From NCBI GenBank assembly GCA_964468125.1, contig CAYXVF010000015.1:1-64000 (forward strand): a DNA stretch of 64,000 nucleotides, written 5' to 3'. The DNA comes from CAYXVF01 sp964468125 (GTDB lineage: Bacteria; Myxococcota; XYA12-FULL-58-9; CAYXVF01). How positions within the stretch are numbered: the stretch's first letter is position 1; each line of letters starts with the position of its first letter. A program made the position numbers and the translations under genes. Under the pieces are notes generated by a model. It worked only from the letters and a program-made list of their open reading frames with translations. It was not told the origin of the DNA and did no database searches. Shown one piece after another: positions 35,969-44,277 of the stretch.

Positions 35969-36541
35969 ATGAAAAAGCACCTCTTTGGAGCAGCGCTCGC
36001 CGCCCTGCTCGTGCCCACGAGCGTAAAGGCCGCAACTTTCGAGATCGACGGCGACCACGCGTTTGCCATCTTCCGTGCCGAGCACATCGGCATTGGCTTG
36101 ACCTACGGCCGCTTCGACGAGGTTTTCGGCAGCTTCGAGCTCAACGAGAAGAACCCGAGCGCGAGCTCCGTGGAGATCGAGATCGATCCGGCGAGTGTGA
36201 ATTCCGGGGTGAAGAAGCGCGACGGACACCTGAAGGGGCCCGATTTCCTCAGCACGAAGCAATTTCGCGAGTTCTCCTTCGAGAGCACCTCGGTGAAGCG
36301 CCTGAGCAAGGGGCGCTTCGAGGTCAAAGGGCAGCTGACCCTGCGGGGCGTCAAGAAGCCGTTGACGGTGATCGTTGAATCCACGGGAGAAGGGAAAGAC
36401 CCTTGGGGTGGCTACCGGGCGGGCTTCAAGACCTCCTTCGACCTCAAACGCAGCGAGTTCGGCATGACCTATGGACTCTCGAACGACCTCGTCGGTGACA
36501 CGATCCACATCGACTTCGCGGTGGAGGGCATCCGCAAGTAA
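35969..36541 (+). CDS. YceI-family periplasmic protein
   Basis: A 190-residue protein with a clear signal peptide (1-21, ending SVKA). The mature part has the YceI lipocalin-like pattern: DHAFAIFRAEHIGIG, GRFDEVFGSFELNE, DASSV-like EIDPASVNSG, and the GxLTLRGVKKP motif. YceI proteins bind polyisoprenoid or other amphiphilic lipids in the periplasm. It is divergent from mrfA. Confidence 0.92.
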   Translation: MKKHLFGAALAALLVPTSVKAATFEIDGDHAFAIFRAEHIGIGLTYGRFDEVFGSFELNEKNPSASSVEIEIDPASVNSGVKKRDGHLKGPDFLSTKQFREFSFESTSVKRLSKGRFEVKGQLTLRGVKKPLTVIVESTGEGKDPWGGYRAGFKTSFDLKRSEFGMTYGLSNDLVGDTIHIDFAVEGIRK

Positions 36542-36547
36542 ACGCCC

Positions 36548-36567
36548 CGCGCCAAAAGCGTGGCGCG
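36548..36567. terminator. Hairpin after the YceI gene, possible terminator
   Basis: CGCGCCA (36548-36554) pairs perfectly with TGGCGCG (36561-36567) around AAAGCG, seven bases past the stop codon. No T-run follows, so efficiency is uncertain. Confidence 0.35.
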
Positions 36568-36596
36568 CCCCCGGCCACGCACCTATGTAATACGTC

Positions 36597-37322
36597 GTGT
36601 TCAGCTTTCGCGTCTTCGGCATCCCGGTGCGGGTGGAGCTCTTCTTCCTGCTGATCGCCGCCTACCTCGCCAACGGGATGGCGAGCCGTGAGCTCGAGGT
36701 CGAGCAAACACTCCTCGGCGTGGGAGTGATCTTTGCGGCAGTCCTATTTCACGAGCTCGGACACGCCTTCGCCGGCAAGCGCTATGGCCTCAACCCGGAG
36801 ATCAGCCTCTACGGTGCGGGCGGACTGACTTCCTGGCGTGAGCCGATTCCATTGAGCCCGGGTCGTCGGGTCTTCATCAGCTTCGCAGGCCCCCTCGTGG
36901 GGATCATCGTGGGATTGACGACGATCGGCGTCATGGTCGCGCTCTCCAGCACCCCCGAACGCTATTTGCCGTTTCCCTCCTGGAACGGCCTCTTCGAGCT
37001 GCTGAGCGAGCGCTACTACGCCTCTGAGCTCCTCGGCTATTTCTTCTACGCCACCCTTTGGGCCAACCTCGGATGGGCCCTCTTGAACCTCGTCCCGGTG
37101 ATGCCCCTCGACGGCGGCCAAATGATGGCCGCCGGATTGACGCGTTTTTTTGGTCGCCGCGGGATCACGATTGGACACGGAGTGTCGATCGTTCTCCTCT
37201 TGGGCCTCGCGGTGTTCTATGTGATCCGAAGCGCAGGACGGCCGAGCCTCTTCAACCTGCTGATTCTTCTCTATCTGGGCGCGATCAACTTCAACGCCCT
37301 GCGCGAGCGGCAGGACGCTTGA
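36597..37322 (+). CDS. M50-family site-2-protease-like membrane metalloprotease
   Basis: A 241-residue integral membrane protein starting at GTG 36597. The zinc site HELGH (52-56, in AVLFHELGHAFAG) and the distal aspartate motif LVPVMPLDGGQ (165-175, Asp172) are both intact. Five or six hydrophobic segments match the short SpoIVFB/rhomboid-like M50 group, without CBS or PDZ domains. It should cleave membrane-embedded substrates; the target is unknown. Confidence 0.9.
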   Translation: MFSFRVFGIPVRVELFFLLIAAYLANGMASRELEVEQTLLGVGVIFAAVLFHELGHAFAGKRYGLNPEISLYGAGGLTSWREPIPLSPGRRVFISFAGPLVGIIVGLTTIGVMVALSSTPERYLPFPSWNGLFELLSERYYASELLGYFFYATLWANLGWALLNLVPVMPLDGGQMMAAGLTRFFGRRGITIGHGVSIVLLLGLAVFYVIRSAGRPSLFNLLILLYLGAINFNALRERQDA

Positions 37323-37324
37323 GC

Positions 37325-38182
37325 TCAGCTGAAGTAGAGAGTCAGACTGTAGGTCGCTAGGTCGTAGGAAAACGTGTCGAGACTCGCACCGAGCTCACGC
37401 ATGTAGACGCGGGCGATCTCCGCGGATTCCGGACCCAAACGCGAAGCGTCGAAGGGCTTCAGCACATCCATCTGCGGGACGATGCCCCGGTCGGTGGTCA
37501 CCATGTAGTTCGTGTGAATGACCGAATCGGCAACCGCTGGTAGGGTAATCCGTTTGCCAACGCGCTCTTTGAGGCCGACGTAGACCTTCTTTTCAACGAC
37601 GCGGCCGTTGACGATGGAATAGGAGAACATGCCCGTTTCGTAGCTCGGCTCGTCCACCGCGGCCACGAGGGCCCGCATCTCCGGATCCTGCAAATCGGCG
37701 AGGTTGTTGAGCAGTGCGTAGAGCTTGAAGGCCCCCTGCTCGACGTCCCATCCAACGCCGGCGACGTGCTCGAAATTCGGCAGTGTGCTCGGATCGACCC
37801 CGCGCCGGCGCGTCATCTCGGCGATGTCCGGGCGCAAGGCGTCCCCGTGACGAATCGAGCCGAAGCCCGACCGGGCCGAGTTGACCTTACCGTTTTTGAT
37901 CCGGTGGCTGAAAGTGAAGAGGCTGTAGGTGAGAGACCCCTCGATGTCTTGGTACCAAGTGTCCCCGGCGAGCTCGAGGCAGCGCTCAGCGAGCTTGCGC
38001 TCGCGCTCATCGAAGTACGCACGCCAGTCGAAAAAGTTCTCGCAGGTCACGTCGTAGAGTCTGCGCGCTGGAATGCCGCCCTCCGGAGGCAAGGTCGGGC
38101 TCGCCAATCCGATCCGGCCCGTGGCCAAGGTCGCAACGCCCGCCGCGGCGGACTTGATGAAGGTACGACGCATCAAGCGCAT
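37325..38182 (-). CDS. Tat-exported protein of unknown function, paralogue 1
   Basis: A 285-residue protein; ATG 38182 has GGGAG 6 bases upstream. The N-terminus MRLMRRTFIKSAAAGVA carries a twin-arginine motif (RRTFIK) and hydrophobic stretch, so export of a folded, perhaps cofactor-bearing protein is likely. The mature part shares long conserved blocks with its upstream neighbour: SLTYSLFTFSHRI, GFGSIRH, RRRGV, VDEP, TNYMVT, RGIVPQ, KPFDAS and LGASLDT. No known active site is recognised. It lies 15 bases after paralogue 2. Confidence 0.8.
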   Translation of the reverse strand: MRLMRRTFIKSAAAGVATLATGRIGLASPTLPPEGGIPARRLYDVTCENFFDWRAYFDERERKLAERCLELAGDTWYQDIEGSLTYSLFTFSHRIKNGKVNSARSGFGSIRHGDALRPDIAEMTRRRGVDPSTLPNFEHVAGVGWDVEQGAFKLYALLNNLADLQDPEMRALVAAVDEPSYETGMFSYSIVNGRVVEKKVYVGLKERVGKRITLPAVADSVIHTNYMVTTDRGIVPQMDVLKPFDASRLGPESAEIARVYMRELGASLDTFSYDLATYSLTLYFS

Positions 38183-38197
38183 GGAAAACTCCCGGGC

Positions 38198-39052
38198 TCA
38201 GCCGAAGTAGACGGTGAGAGATTCGACCTTGGGACCGATCGAATAGGTGTCCAGACTCGCGCCCAAGGTCGTTTCGTAGACGCTCGACAGCTGAGACGCC
38301 TCTGCACCGAGCAGGGACGCATCGAAGGGTTTTCTCACGTCGGTCTGCGGAACGATGCCCCGCATATTCGTCACCATGTAGTTGGTGTTGATGATCGTGC
38401 TCGGGTCCGCGAGCACGTACCTCCCGAGCGGGATCTTCAAGGCAACATAGACGCGTTTCTCGACCACCTTACCGTTGCGCAGCGAGTGGGACACGAGCCC
38501 CGTGGTGTAGTGAGGCTCATCGACAGTCGCGGCAAGCGCTTTCAATTCCGCATCCTCGAGCCGCCCGAGGTCGACCACCGAGTAGAGCTTGAAGCCATCG
38601 CTCTGGCCATCCCAAGCGACGCCTGCGACGGAATCGAAGTGCGCGAGCGACGCAGGGGACACACCGCGACGACGAACCATCTCGGCAACCGCGGGACGAA
38701 GCGCCTCAGCGTGGCGAATGGAGCCGAAACCTGCACGCGCCGAGTTGATTCCGATCTTCGTGATACGGTGGCTAAAGGTGAAGAGACTGTACGTCAAGCT
38801 GCCCGTGACCGGCTCGCTCCAACGGGTGCCAATCAGTTCCATGCAGCGTTCGGCATAGGCGAGCTCGCTCGGCTCGAGGTAGGCGCGCCAGTCAAAGAAG
38901 CGGGAACAATTGAGCTCGAACATGTCCCGCGCCGTCGCCCCGCTGGCGTTTCCGGCCCGAGGGTTGGCGGCGGCCCAAGCGGTAGGGGAACTGGCCAAGG
39001 CCGCTACTCCGGCGGCCGCAGACTTGATGAAGGTCCGACGCATCAGGCGCAT
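38198..39052 (-). CDS. Tat-exported protein of unknown function, paralogue 2
   Basis: A 284-residue protein; ATG 39052 follows AAGGGAG. The first 17 residues are almost identical to those of paralogue 1 (MRLMRRTFIKSAAAGVA), including the Tat RR motif. The body is clearly homologous, at very roughly half identity by eye. Conserved Asp, Glu, Lys, Tyr and Asn positions could form a binding pocket (VYVxLK, FKLYxxx). The pair arose by tandem duplication and is probably one transcript. Confidence 0.8.
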   Translation of the reverse strand: MRLMRRTFIKSAAAGVAALASSPTAWAAANPRAGNASGATARDMFELNCSRFFDWRAYLEPSELAYAERCMELIGTRWSEPVTGSLTYSLFTFSHRITKIGINSARAGFGSIRHAEALRPAVAEMVRRRGVSPASLAHFDSVAGVAWDGQSDGFKLYSVVDLGRLEDAELKALAATVDEPHYTTGLVSHSLRNGKVVEKRVYVALKIPLGRYVLADPSTIINTNYMVTNMRGIVPQTDVRKPFDASLLGAEASQLSSVYETTLGASLDTYSIGPKVESLTVYFG

Positions 39053-39150
39053 GAGTCTCTCCCTTAGGTTCTTCGGATGTTAGCCGGTGGCGTCAGCGCG
39101 TCAACCGAAAAGAACCGAGGTGCGCCGAGCACCTACATCCGGAACCACTC

Positions 39151-39181
39151 CCGCGCCCCCGCCCGCGCCCGCGCCCGCGCC
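39151..39181. repeat. Short C/G low-complexity tract
   Basis: Imperfect CCCGCG repeats over about 31 bases upstream of the gene at 39268. It has no coding sense and no paired arm. It may be a slippage-prone tract. Confidence 0.7.
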
Positions 39182-39267
39182 AAATGGACATCGAATACAG
39201 TGGCCGGCGCGCCTGAGTGGGCTATTCTTCGGGGCACTCACGTTTTGCGAATGCGAGGAGAGCCCGA

Positions 39268-40077
39268 GTGAATCGAACGTCGCGTTTGTGCTCCGTTGCG
39301 GCAGCGCTCGCTTGCGCGCTGGGTGCTAGCAGTGCCCGCGCCGGCGCCGAGGTGGATTTTGGCGATGGCTCGATCGCCATCGACTACGGGATCGTGCGCG
39401 CGGTCTTCGACGACGGGGAAAAGACCGTCATCCTGCTAGACTCGAACAACAAGCGACTCACCGTCTACATGGAGAAGGATGAGGTCTACACCACCGGAAC
39501 GCTCAGCGAGCTGTGCCGAGCGACCAAACGGCTGCTCGAGATGGCGAAGGCCCAAAACGAAGCGGCGATGGGAGCGCCAGAGGAGGGTTTCGTCGCCTAC
39601 GACGGCGGCAGTCGCTCGGTAACGTTCAGAACCTACGACTCCCTCGAAGACGCCGAAGTGGTGCCAGGCGAAGGCCGCCGGCAGCTCGCAGGCTACGCTG
39701 TCGAGAACTATGACGCACTGATCGACGGCGAGCTCTACGCGTCATTCTCCATCACGCGTTCGAAGAAGATCCGGAAGTACACGGAAGCGGTGGATTGGAA
39801 CGCGCTCCGCCGTTTCAACAAGTGCGGATTCGGCTACGCAACGCTTCTTAATGGCCGTTTCAGTGATACTCACCTCGAGGATGGACCGGAGTGGGTAAAG
39901 CTATTTCGCAAAGGTTTGCTCGTGCGAATGGAGCGTCCGCACGAGGGCGAGCGCGACGTCGCACGCAAGATCGAAGTCAAAGAACACCCTCGGTCCTACT
40001 TCGAGGTTCCAAGCGGCTACCAAGAGATCCCCTTCAAAGAAGCGATCAAACAGCTCGCTCAGGAGCTCACTGACTGA
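39268..40077 (+). CDS. Secreted protein of unknown function
   Basis: A 269-residue protein. GTG 39268 has AGGAG 8 bases upstream and gives a signal peptide (VNRTSRLCSVAAALACALG to SSARA). Residues 30-80 are beta-rich (IAIDYGIVRAVFDDGEKTVILL); 130-250 contain paired strands and helices. No known motif. It converges with the membrane protein at 40079, one base apart. Confidence 0.75.
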   Translation: MNRTSRLCSVAAALACALGASSARAGAEVDFGDGSIAIDYGIVRAVFDDGEKTVILLDSNNKRLTVYMEKDEVYTTGTLSELCRATKRLLEMAKAQNEAAMGAPEEGFVAYDGGSRSVTFRTYDSLEDAEVVPGEGRRQLAGYAVENYDALIDGELYASFSITRSKKIRKYTEAVDWNALRRFNKCGFGYATLLNGRFSDTHLEDGPEWVKLFRKGLLVRMERPHEGERDVARKIEVKEHPRSYFEVPSGYQEIPFKEAIKQLAQELTD

Positions 40078-40078
40078 A

Positions 40079-41110
40079 TCAGGTGCGCACTTCGGAGCGG
40101 CGAACGGACCAAATGAACCCGTCGTACCAGAAGTGCATCAAGGTCAAGGTCGTCCAAACGCCCGCAAACCAGGGCAATCCCACGCCAGAGGCCCGCATGT
40201 AAGCGATCCCGCCACTCGAGCTCAAAAGGATGAACAGCGTGATGAGGGCGCCCGCTTTGAAGGACGCGAGCGAGAGACGAGTTTGCAGATTGTTTCGCTC
40301 GGTCAGCCAAACGATGGCGATATATTGAACCGCATGGGAAATGTTCGTCAGGACCGCAATCCCCACGAGCGTATGGCAGGTCACTCCGTAGATCGCCGCA
40401 AAGAAGGTCGACGCGTAGAGGGCGACCTTCGCCCCGGAGATGCGGTAGCCGTTTCGTACGAAGCCGACGTACTTGTAGACGTAAAAAGCGGCGTAGAGGA
40501 GCGAGCCGATGATGATCGGGTAGCGGATGTAGCCAGCGACGGCAGCGGTGATCCCCACGAGATACTCAGGGTAGCCGTAGTCGAGATCCGTTTGGCGCAG
40601 CTCGAGCTCGGTCATGTAGCTCACGAGCACCACGTGCGGCATCCACTCGATGATCACGCAGAACCAACGGTCGAGGGTGCGACCCACCTGCGGGTCATTG
40701 CCCAACCTCGAATCGTAGAGCCGGCCGAAGCCGAAGGTTTGAAAGGCGCTGTGCAGCTCGTCCCAGAAGAGAGCGAAGAAGGCGGCCAGCACAAACAGCT
40801 CCGAAGAGAACGACAGCGCGAGCGCAACCAAGATCGGCACGAGGATGAATCGTACTTTGTGTTGAGTGAAGACCTTTTCGTTGAAGTGGCTCCGGGCGAA
40901 ACCGATGTTGACGTGCAAGAAGGTCAGGACCAGCGCCCAAAAGGGCAGCCAGTGTCCCTGCACATTGGGGTAGAGCCACGTGCTCGTGGTCCCGCGGTTG
41001 GGCAGCAGAGTGCCAACGAGGACGCAGGCGACGAGGGGCGCTCCCACGATGAACAGGGAGTCATAGAGCGCCCCGCCCAGGTGCCATGGCTTGCTCAGGT
41101 CATCCTTCAT
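40079..41110 (-). CDS. Polytopic membrane protein of unknown function
   Basis: A 343-residue protein. ATG 41110 follows GAGGA; the frame remains open far upstream but antisense to the next gene. About eight hydrophobic segments (for example LVACVLVGTLL, FWALVLTFLHVNIGF, FAGVWTTLTLMHFWYDGFIW). Histidines sit in helices with aromatic residues (HVNIGFARSHFN, DELHSAFQTFGFGR, NISHAVQYIAIVW), a pattern seen in membrane-bound di-metal or haem enzymes, but no family is assigned. It is divergent from the gene at 41122. Confidence 0.8.
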   Translation of the reverse strand: MKDDLSKPWHLGGALYDSLFIVGAPLVACVLVGTLLPNRGTTSTWLYPNVQGHWLPFWALVLTFLHVNIGFARSHFNEKVFTQHKVRFILVPILVALALSFSSELFVLAAFFALFWDELHSAFQTFGFGRLYDSRLGNDPQVGRTLDRWFCVIIEWMPHVVLVSYMTELELRQTDLDYGYPEYLVGITAAVAGYIRYPIIIGSLLYAAFYVYKYVGFVRNGYRISGAKVALYASTFFAAIYGVTCHTLVGIAVLTNISHAVQYIAIVWLTERNNLQTRLSLASFKAGALITLFILLSSSGGIAYMRASGVGLPWFAGVWTTLTLMHFWYDGFIWSVRRSEVRT

Positions 41111-41121
41111 GGGTCCTCGTG

Positions 41122-41862
41122 ATGCTGCGCAGTTTAGCATCAATCGCCAACCGTCCACCGGTGCAATTCGCCGCAGCCGCCCTCCTGTCCCTCGCCTGGG
41201 TCTGGCTTCTGGGAGATCAATTCCCAACGAACAATCGCGTTGCGCGCTGTTGGTTCTACGACCCGGCACTCGAGGAGCTGTCTCCCTCGGAGGTGCTGTC
41301 CGCGGCCTGCTGGCTCCTGGCGAGCGCGATTTGTGCTCAACGGGCCTACACCGGTCGGGCGCGCACCTGGGGCTTACTCGCGCTATTGTGCTTCGCGGCG
41401 TTCCTTGAGGAGGCCAACTACGGAGTTCCCTACATTTCCGCGCTTCTCGGCGACTACGACACAGGCTCCTCACTCCACAATCAATGGGAAGCCGCCGACC
41501 AGCGGACCTTTTGGCTGGCGGAGAGCATTGCCAAGCTCGCGTTTTTTTTGCTGCTCTACCCCGCCGTCGCCATCGTCGCCTACCGCCGAACGGGCTCGCT
41601 GGCTCAGACCGCGCCTTACGCACTGCCCGGATTCCTGTTCCTACTGACCACTCTGCGTACGGTGAGCTGGCACCTGATCCATCACCCGGGTCCGTGGGTC
41701 GAGGCGTTCATTCAGGAGCAGAACCTTCACCCATGCCTGTGGGTCGAGGAGGAGATGCAGGAGCTCGTTCTCGCCGCGGGGGTTGTGCTCTGGTGTGCGC
41801 TCGGTCTACCGAAGACGACGGATCAACATGGAGAGGTTCGGGCGAAAGACGCTGTTGACTGA
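41122..41862 (+). CDS. Membrane protein of unknown function
   Basis: A 246-residue protein with about six predicted membrane helices (FAAAALLSLAWVWLLG, AFFLLLYPAVAIVAY, VLAAGVVLWCALGL). Acidic residues occur at helix edges (FLEEANYG, WVEEEMQE). The start ATG lies 11 bases from the divergent start at 41110, so promoters must overlap the coding starts. The 3' end overlaps the SpeE-like gene by 57 bases on the other strand. Confidence 0.75.
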   Translation: MLRSLASIANRPPVQFAAAALLSLAWVWLLGDQFPTNNRVARCWFYDPALEELSPSEVLSAACWLLASAICAQRAYTGRARTWGLLALLCFAAFLEEANYGVPYISALLGDYDTGSSLHNQWEAADQRTFWLAESIAKLAFFLLLYPAVAIVAYRRTGSLAQTAPYALPGFLFLLTTLRTVSWHLIHHPGPWVEAFIQEQNLHPCLWVEEEMQELVLAAGVVLWCALGLPKTTDQHGEVRAKDAVD

Positions 41863-43401
41863 GAAGAGGCTTTCCGACTCGGCAGTGCCCCTGAGCTCCT
41901 CCCACCGGAGCGCTGCATGGTAGCTGCGCCAACGATCGACATAGGGCACGTGCCCGAAGCGCACCCGCGGCGTTGGACTCTCACTCAAGAGCGCATATCG
42001 CGCATTGAGTCGATTGCCCTGCGCGGCGGTCAGAGAATTGTAGCGCAGACTGTGCCGGAAGCCCGCGGCTGCCAGGGTCTGGCGCAGAATGCTCGTGTGG
42101 ATCGGCTGAGTTTTCTCGTCGTAGACCCAGGTTGCGACGAGTCCATCTTCTTTCAGGCGCGACCGCAGAGTACGAAAGAACTCCACCGAGTAGAGAGGGA
42201 GCAGCTTGTCGTGCTCGAGGCCCGGAAGGTCGAGAATCGCGAGATCGTAGCGATCTTCCGCCTCACGGATGAAGCTAAACGCGTCCGACACGATGAGCCG
42301 CAGCCGCGGATCGTCGTAAGCACCACGATGGTATTCCGAAAGAAGATCTGACTCTTTCGCGTAAGCCATGAACTCCGCGTCGATGTCGACCTGATCCACG
42401 TGCGCAACGTTCTCGTGGCGCATCAAGAAGGCGGTCGAGATGAAGTCACCTCCGCCGACGAGCAAGACGTTCAGTGGCCGTTCCGCATCGAGGTGAGCGA
42501 TGGGCACGTCGATGAGCGCATGATGGTATTCCTCGATCCAGCTCTCGCACATCTGCAACAGCCCATCGAGATCCAGGCAGCGGTCGCGGCCAAAAGACCA
42601 GTGCAGGTCGTAGCGCCATATCTCCTGATAGCGGGTGGTCTGTACGTGTTTGATCTCGATGCCTTCGAGTGCATGAGAGAGCGGCTCGAAGCGCTCGCTC
42701 ACGTGCCGCGTGGCGTACCAGCGACTCATCTCCGCCTGCAGCTCCGGCGCATACGCGATCGCCACGGCGCTCCCGACGAAAATCAGCGCATTCGCCGCCA
42801 GAGCCCAGAGCGTGCGCCGACCGTAGAGGGTGAGAAAGCTCACCGCGGCGAAGGCATTGACCGCACCGGTCCCAATCGCAGCGGCGATCAGGCCATGCTC
42901 CGGGTAGAGCCAAAGGCCATAGATGACCGTCCCGACGAGACTCCCAAAATAGTCCCAGCCGAGAACCTCGAAGATCGACCGGCGGTGCGGCGAGGCGAGG
43001 CTTGCGAGGAGCGGCAGCTCGATCCCGGAGAGAAGTCCAACGAGGATGACCGGCAAGTGGCTCAGAGCCAGGCTCCAGAGCGGACCCGCAGGAAGGTAGA
43101 GAATGAACAGAACTCCCAGAGGCCCGATCGTCGCGAGCGCGAGCTCTACGACATAGAAGGTGCGGGTCAAATCCCGCCATTCGCGGCGCGCGAAGAGGAA
43201 CGCCCCAACGCCGAGGGACATGAGAAACAGGCCAATGGTGAGCGAGTAGCGCGTCACGGTCTGGCCATAGACGAGCGTCAGCGCCTGGGAGTAGATGAGC
43301 TCGTAGACGATGGAGCAGGCCGCGACGACGACCGTGTAAGCGCCGAGAATGCCTGGCTCGAGTCGTGGCGCGGTCGCGGATTCCGTCGACAGCTCTAGCA
43401 G
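41806..43401 (-). CDS. Membrane-bound spermidine-synthase-like protein (7 TM + SAM-type domain)
   Basis: No ATG, GTG or TTG precedes the first membrane helix: the first such codon (43257) lies after ILGAYTVVVAACSIVYELIYS-like sequence, the standard TM1 of this family (read in pieces). A CTG at 43401, 6 bases after AGGGAG, is the best start, giving 531 residues. The N-terminal ~210 residues hold about seven helices. The C-terminal domain has the SpeE fold: nucleotide motif VLLVGGGD, acidic VDID, DAFSFI and ILDLPG. Fused SpeE-like proteins transfer or bind propylamine-type substrates at membranes, but specificity is unknown. It follows the two prepilin genes in one operon. Confidence 0.82.
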   Translation of the reverse strand: MLELSTESATAPRLEPGILGAYTVVVAACSIVYELIYSQALTLVYGQTVTRYSLTIGLFLMSLGVGAFLFARREWRDLTRTFYVVELALATIGPLGVLFILYLPAGPLWSLALSHLPVILVGLLSGIELPLLASLASPHRRSIFEVLGWDYFGSLVGTVIYGLWLYPEHGLIAAAIGTGAVNAFAAVSFLTLYGRRTLWALAANALIFVGSAVAIAYAPELQAEMSRWYATRHVSERFEPLSHALEGIEIKHVQTTRYQEIWRYDLHWSFGRDRCLDLDGLLQMCESWIEEYHHALIDVPIAHLDAERPLNVLLVGGGDFISTAFLMRHENVAHVDQVDIDAEFMAYAKESDLLSEYHRGAYDDPRLRLIVSDAFSFIREAEDRYDLAILDLPGLEHDKLLPLYSVEFFRTLRSRLKEDGLVATWVYDEKTQPIHTSILRQTLAAAGFRHSLRYNSLTAAQGNRLNARYALLSESPTPRVRFGHVPYVDRWRSYHAALRWEELRGTAESESLFSVNSVFRPNLSMLIRRLR

Positions 43402-43416
43402 ATGGGGCTCCCTGGC

Positions 43417-44277
43417 TCAGGTTCCCGGGGGGCAACACCTCGGCCGAAGATTGCCGCACTGCTTGCCGGAACACTCTATGCCTGCAAGCGTCCACCCTTC
43501 CGGACAGTAAGCGCGGTTGTTGCTATCGCGACTGACGGCCACGCAAGCGCCAGAATTACCAGCGGGGGTCTGCTCCTCCTTCATCGCCTGGTAAGACGCC
43601 TCGTTGCCGGGCTCGGGCACGAGCGCGCAGCAGGTGACAAACCCAACAGGGGCGCCAAGGTTGGGACAGGAGAGCGTGCCGTCGAAGGTGCCCTCGTTGG
43701 CGCACCATCCACCGGGCACGAGTGACCGAAACACAGCCGCCGAGCCGGTCGGAACGTTGGTCATGACCGCGAACCCACTCGCCAGCGGGTTGCCCGGGAC
43801 GCGAACGATTTCGAGAACGTAGCGTTCGTTCCAAGGGTTTTCGAGGTCGCTATTCGAGACGCGAGCAACGTGGCAGCGATGGCCACCGTTGCCGTCGTCC
43901 TCGATGCCGTTGCCACGGAGGCAATCCTCCGCGGCATTTGCGCTGTCCTCGTATAGATCCCGGTCCGTGTCTCCGGGCCAATGCGACATGGTTGGATCGT
44001 AGTCGGGGTTGCCATCGTCCCCCGCGCTCGCGTTGTAGGGCGTCCAGCGGCTCGAGTTCGTGAAGTACCACTTCGCGTTGTCGAGGAGGACCATCACCTC
44101 AGACGCTGCTTGCTGGGACAGGTCGTTGCGATTGACTTCGATGAAGTCGGGGACGACGACGGTCGCCATGATCGCGACCACTGCGAGCACGACCGCGAGC
44201 TCGATCAGCGTAAAGCCACTCTGTGTCACGCGACATCGGTAGTGCCACACGCGCATGGACTCCATTCGTTTGAGCAT
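43417..44277 (-). CDS. Type IV prepilin-like protein, Cys-rich, paralogue B
   Basis: A 286-residue protein; ATG 44277 overlaps the upstream TGA by one base. A 21-residue basic leader ends in Gly before FTLIELAVVLAVVAIM, the class III prepilin cleavage and helix with Glu at +5. The globular domain has repeated cysteines and ends in a CC pair (RPRCCPPGT). It shares blocks with the upstream gene: PDFIEV, NDL, AKWY, WPGD, ANAAEDCLRG, NPW, TNVP, VPGG, TCC and EAS. Probably a minor pilin or pseudopilin. Confidence 0.9.
   Translation of the reverse strand: MLKRMESMRVWHYRCRVTQSGFTLIELAVVLAVVAIMATVVVPDFIEVNRNDLSQQAASEVMVLLDNAKWYFTNSSRWTPYNASAGDDGNPDYDPTMSHWPGDTDRDLYEDSANAAEDCLRGNGIEDDGNGGHRCHVARVSNSDLENPWNERYVLEIVRVPGNPLASGFAVMTNVPTGSAAVFRSLVPGGWCANEGTFDGTLSCPNLGAPVGFVTCCALVPEPGNEASYQAMKEEQTPAGNSGACVAVSRDSNNRAYCPEGWTLAGIECSGKQCGNLRPRCCPPGT

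Noticed and set aside
37325..39052. Tat paralogues as aromatic (ABBA-type) prenyltransferases, from KLY/VYV strand motifs
   Set aside because: Only loose strand patterns match; no diphosphate-binding set could be identified by eye.
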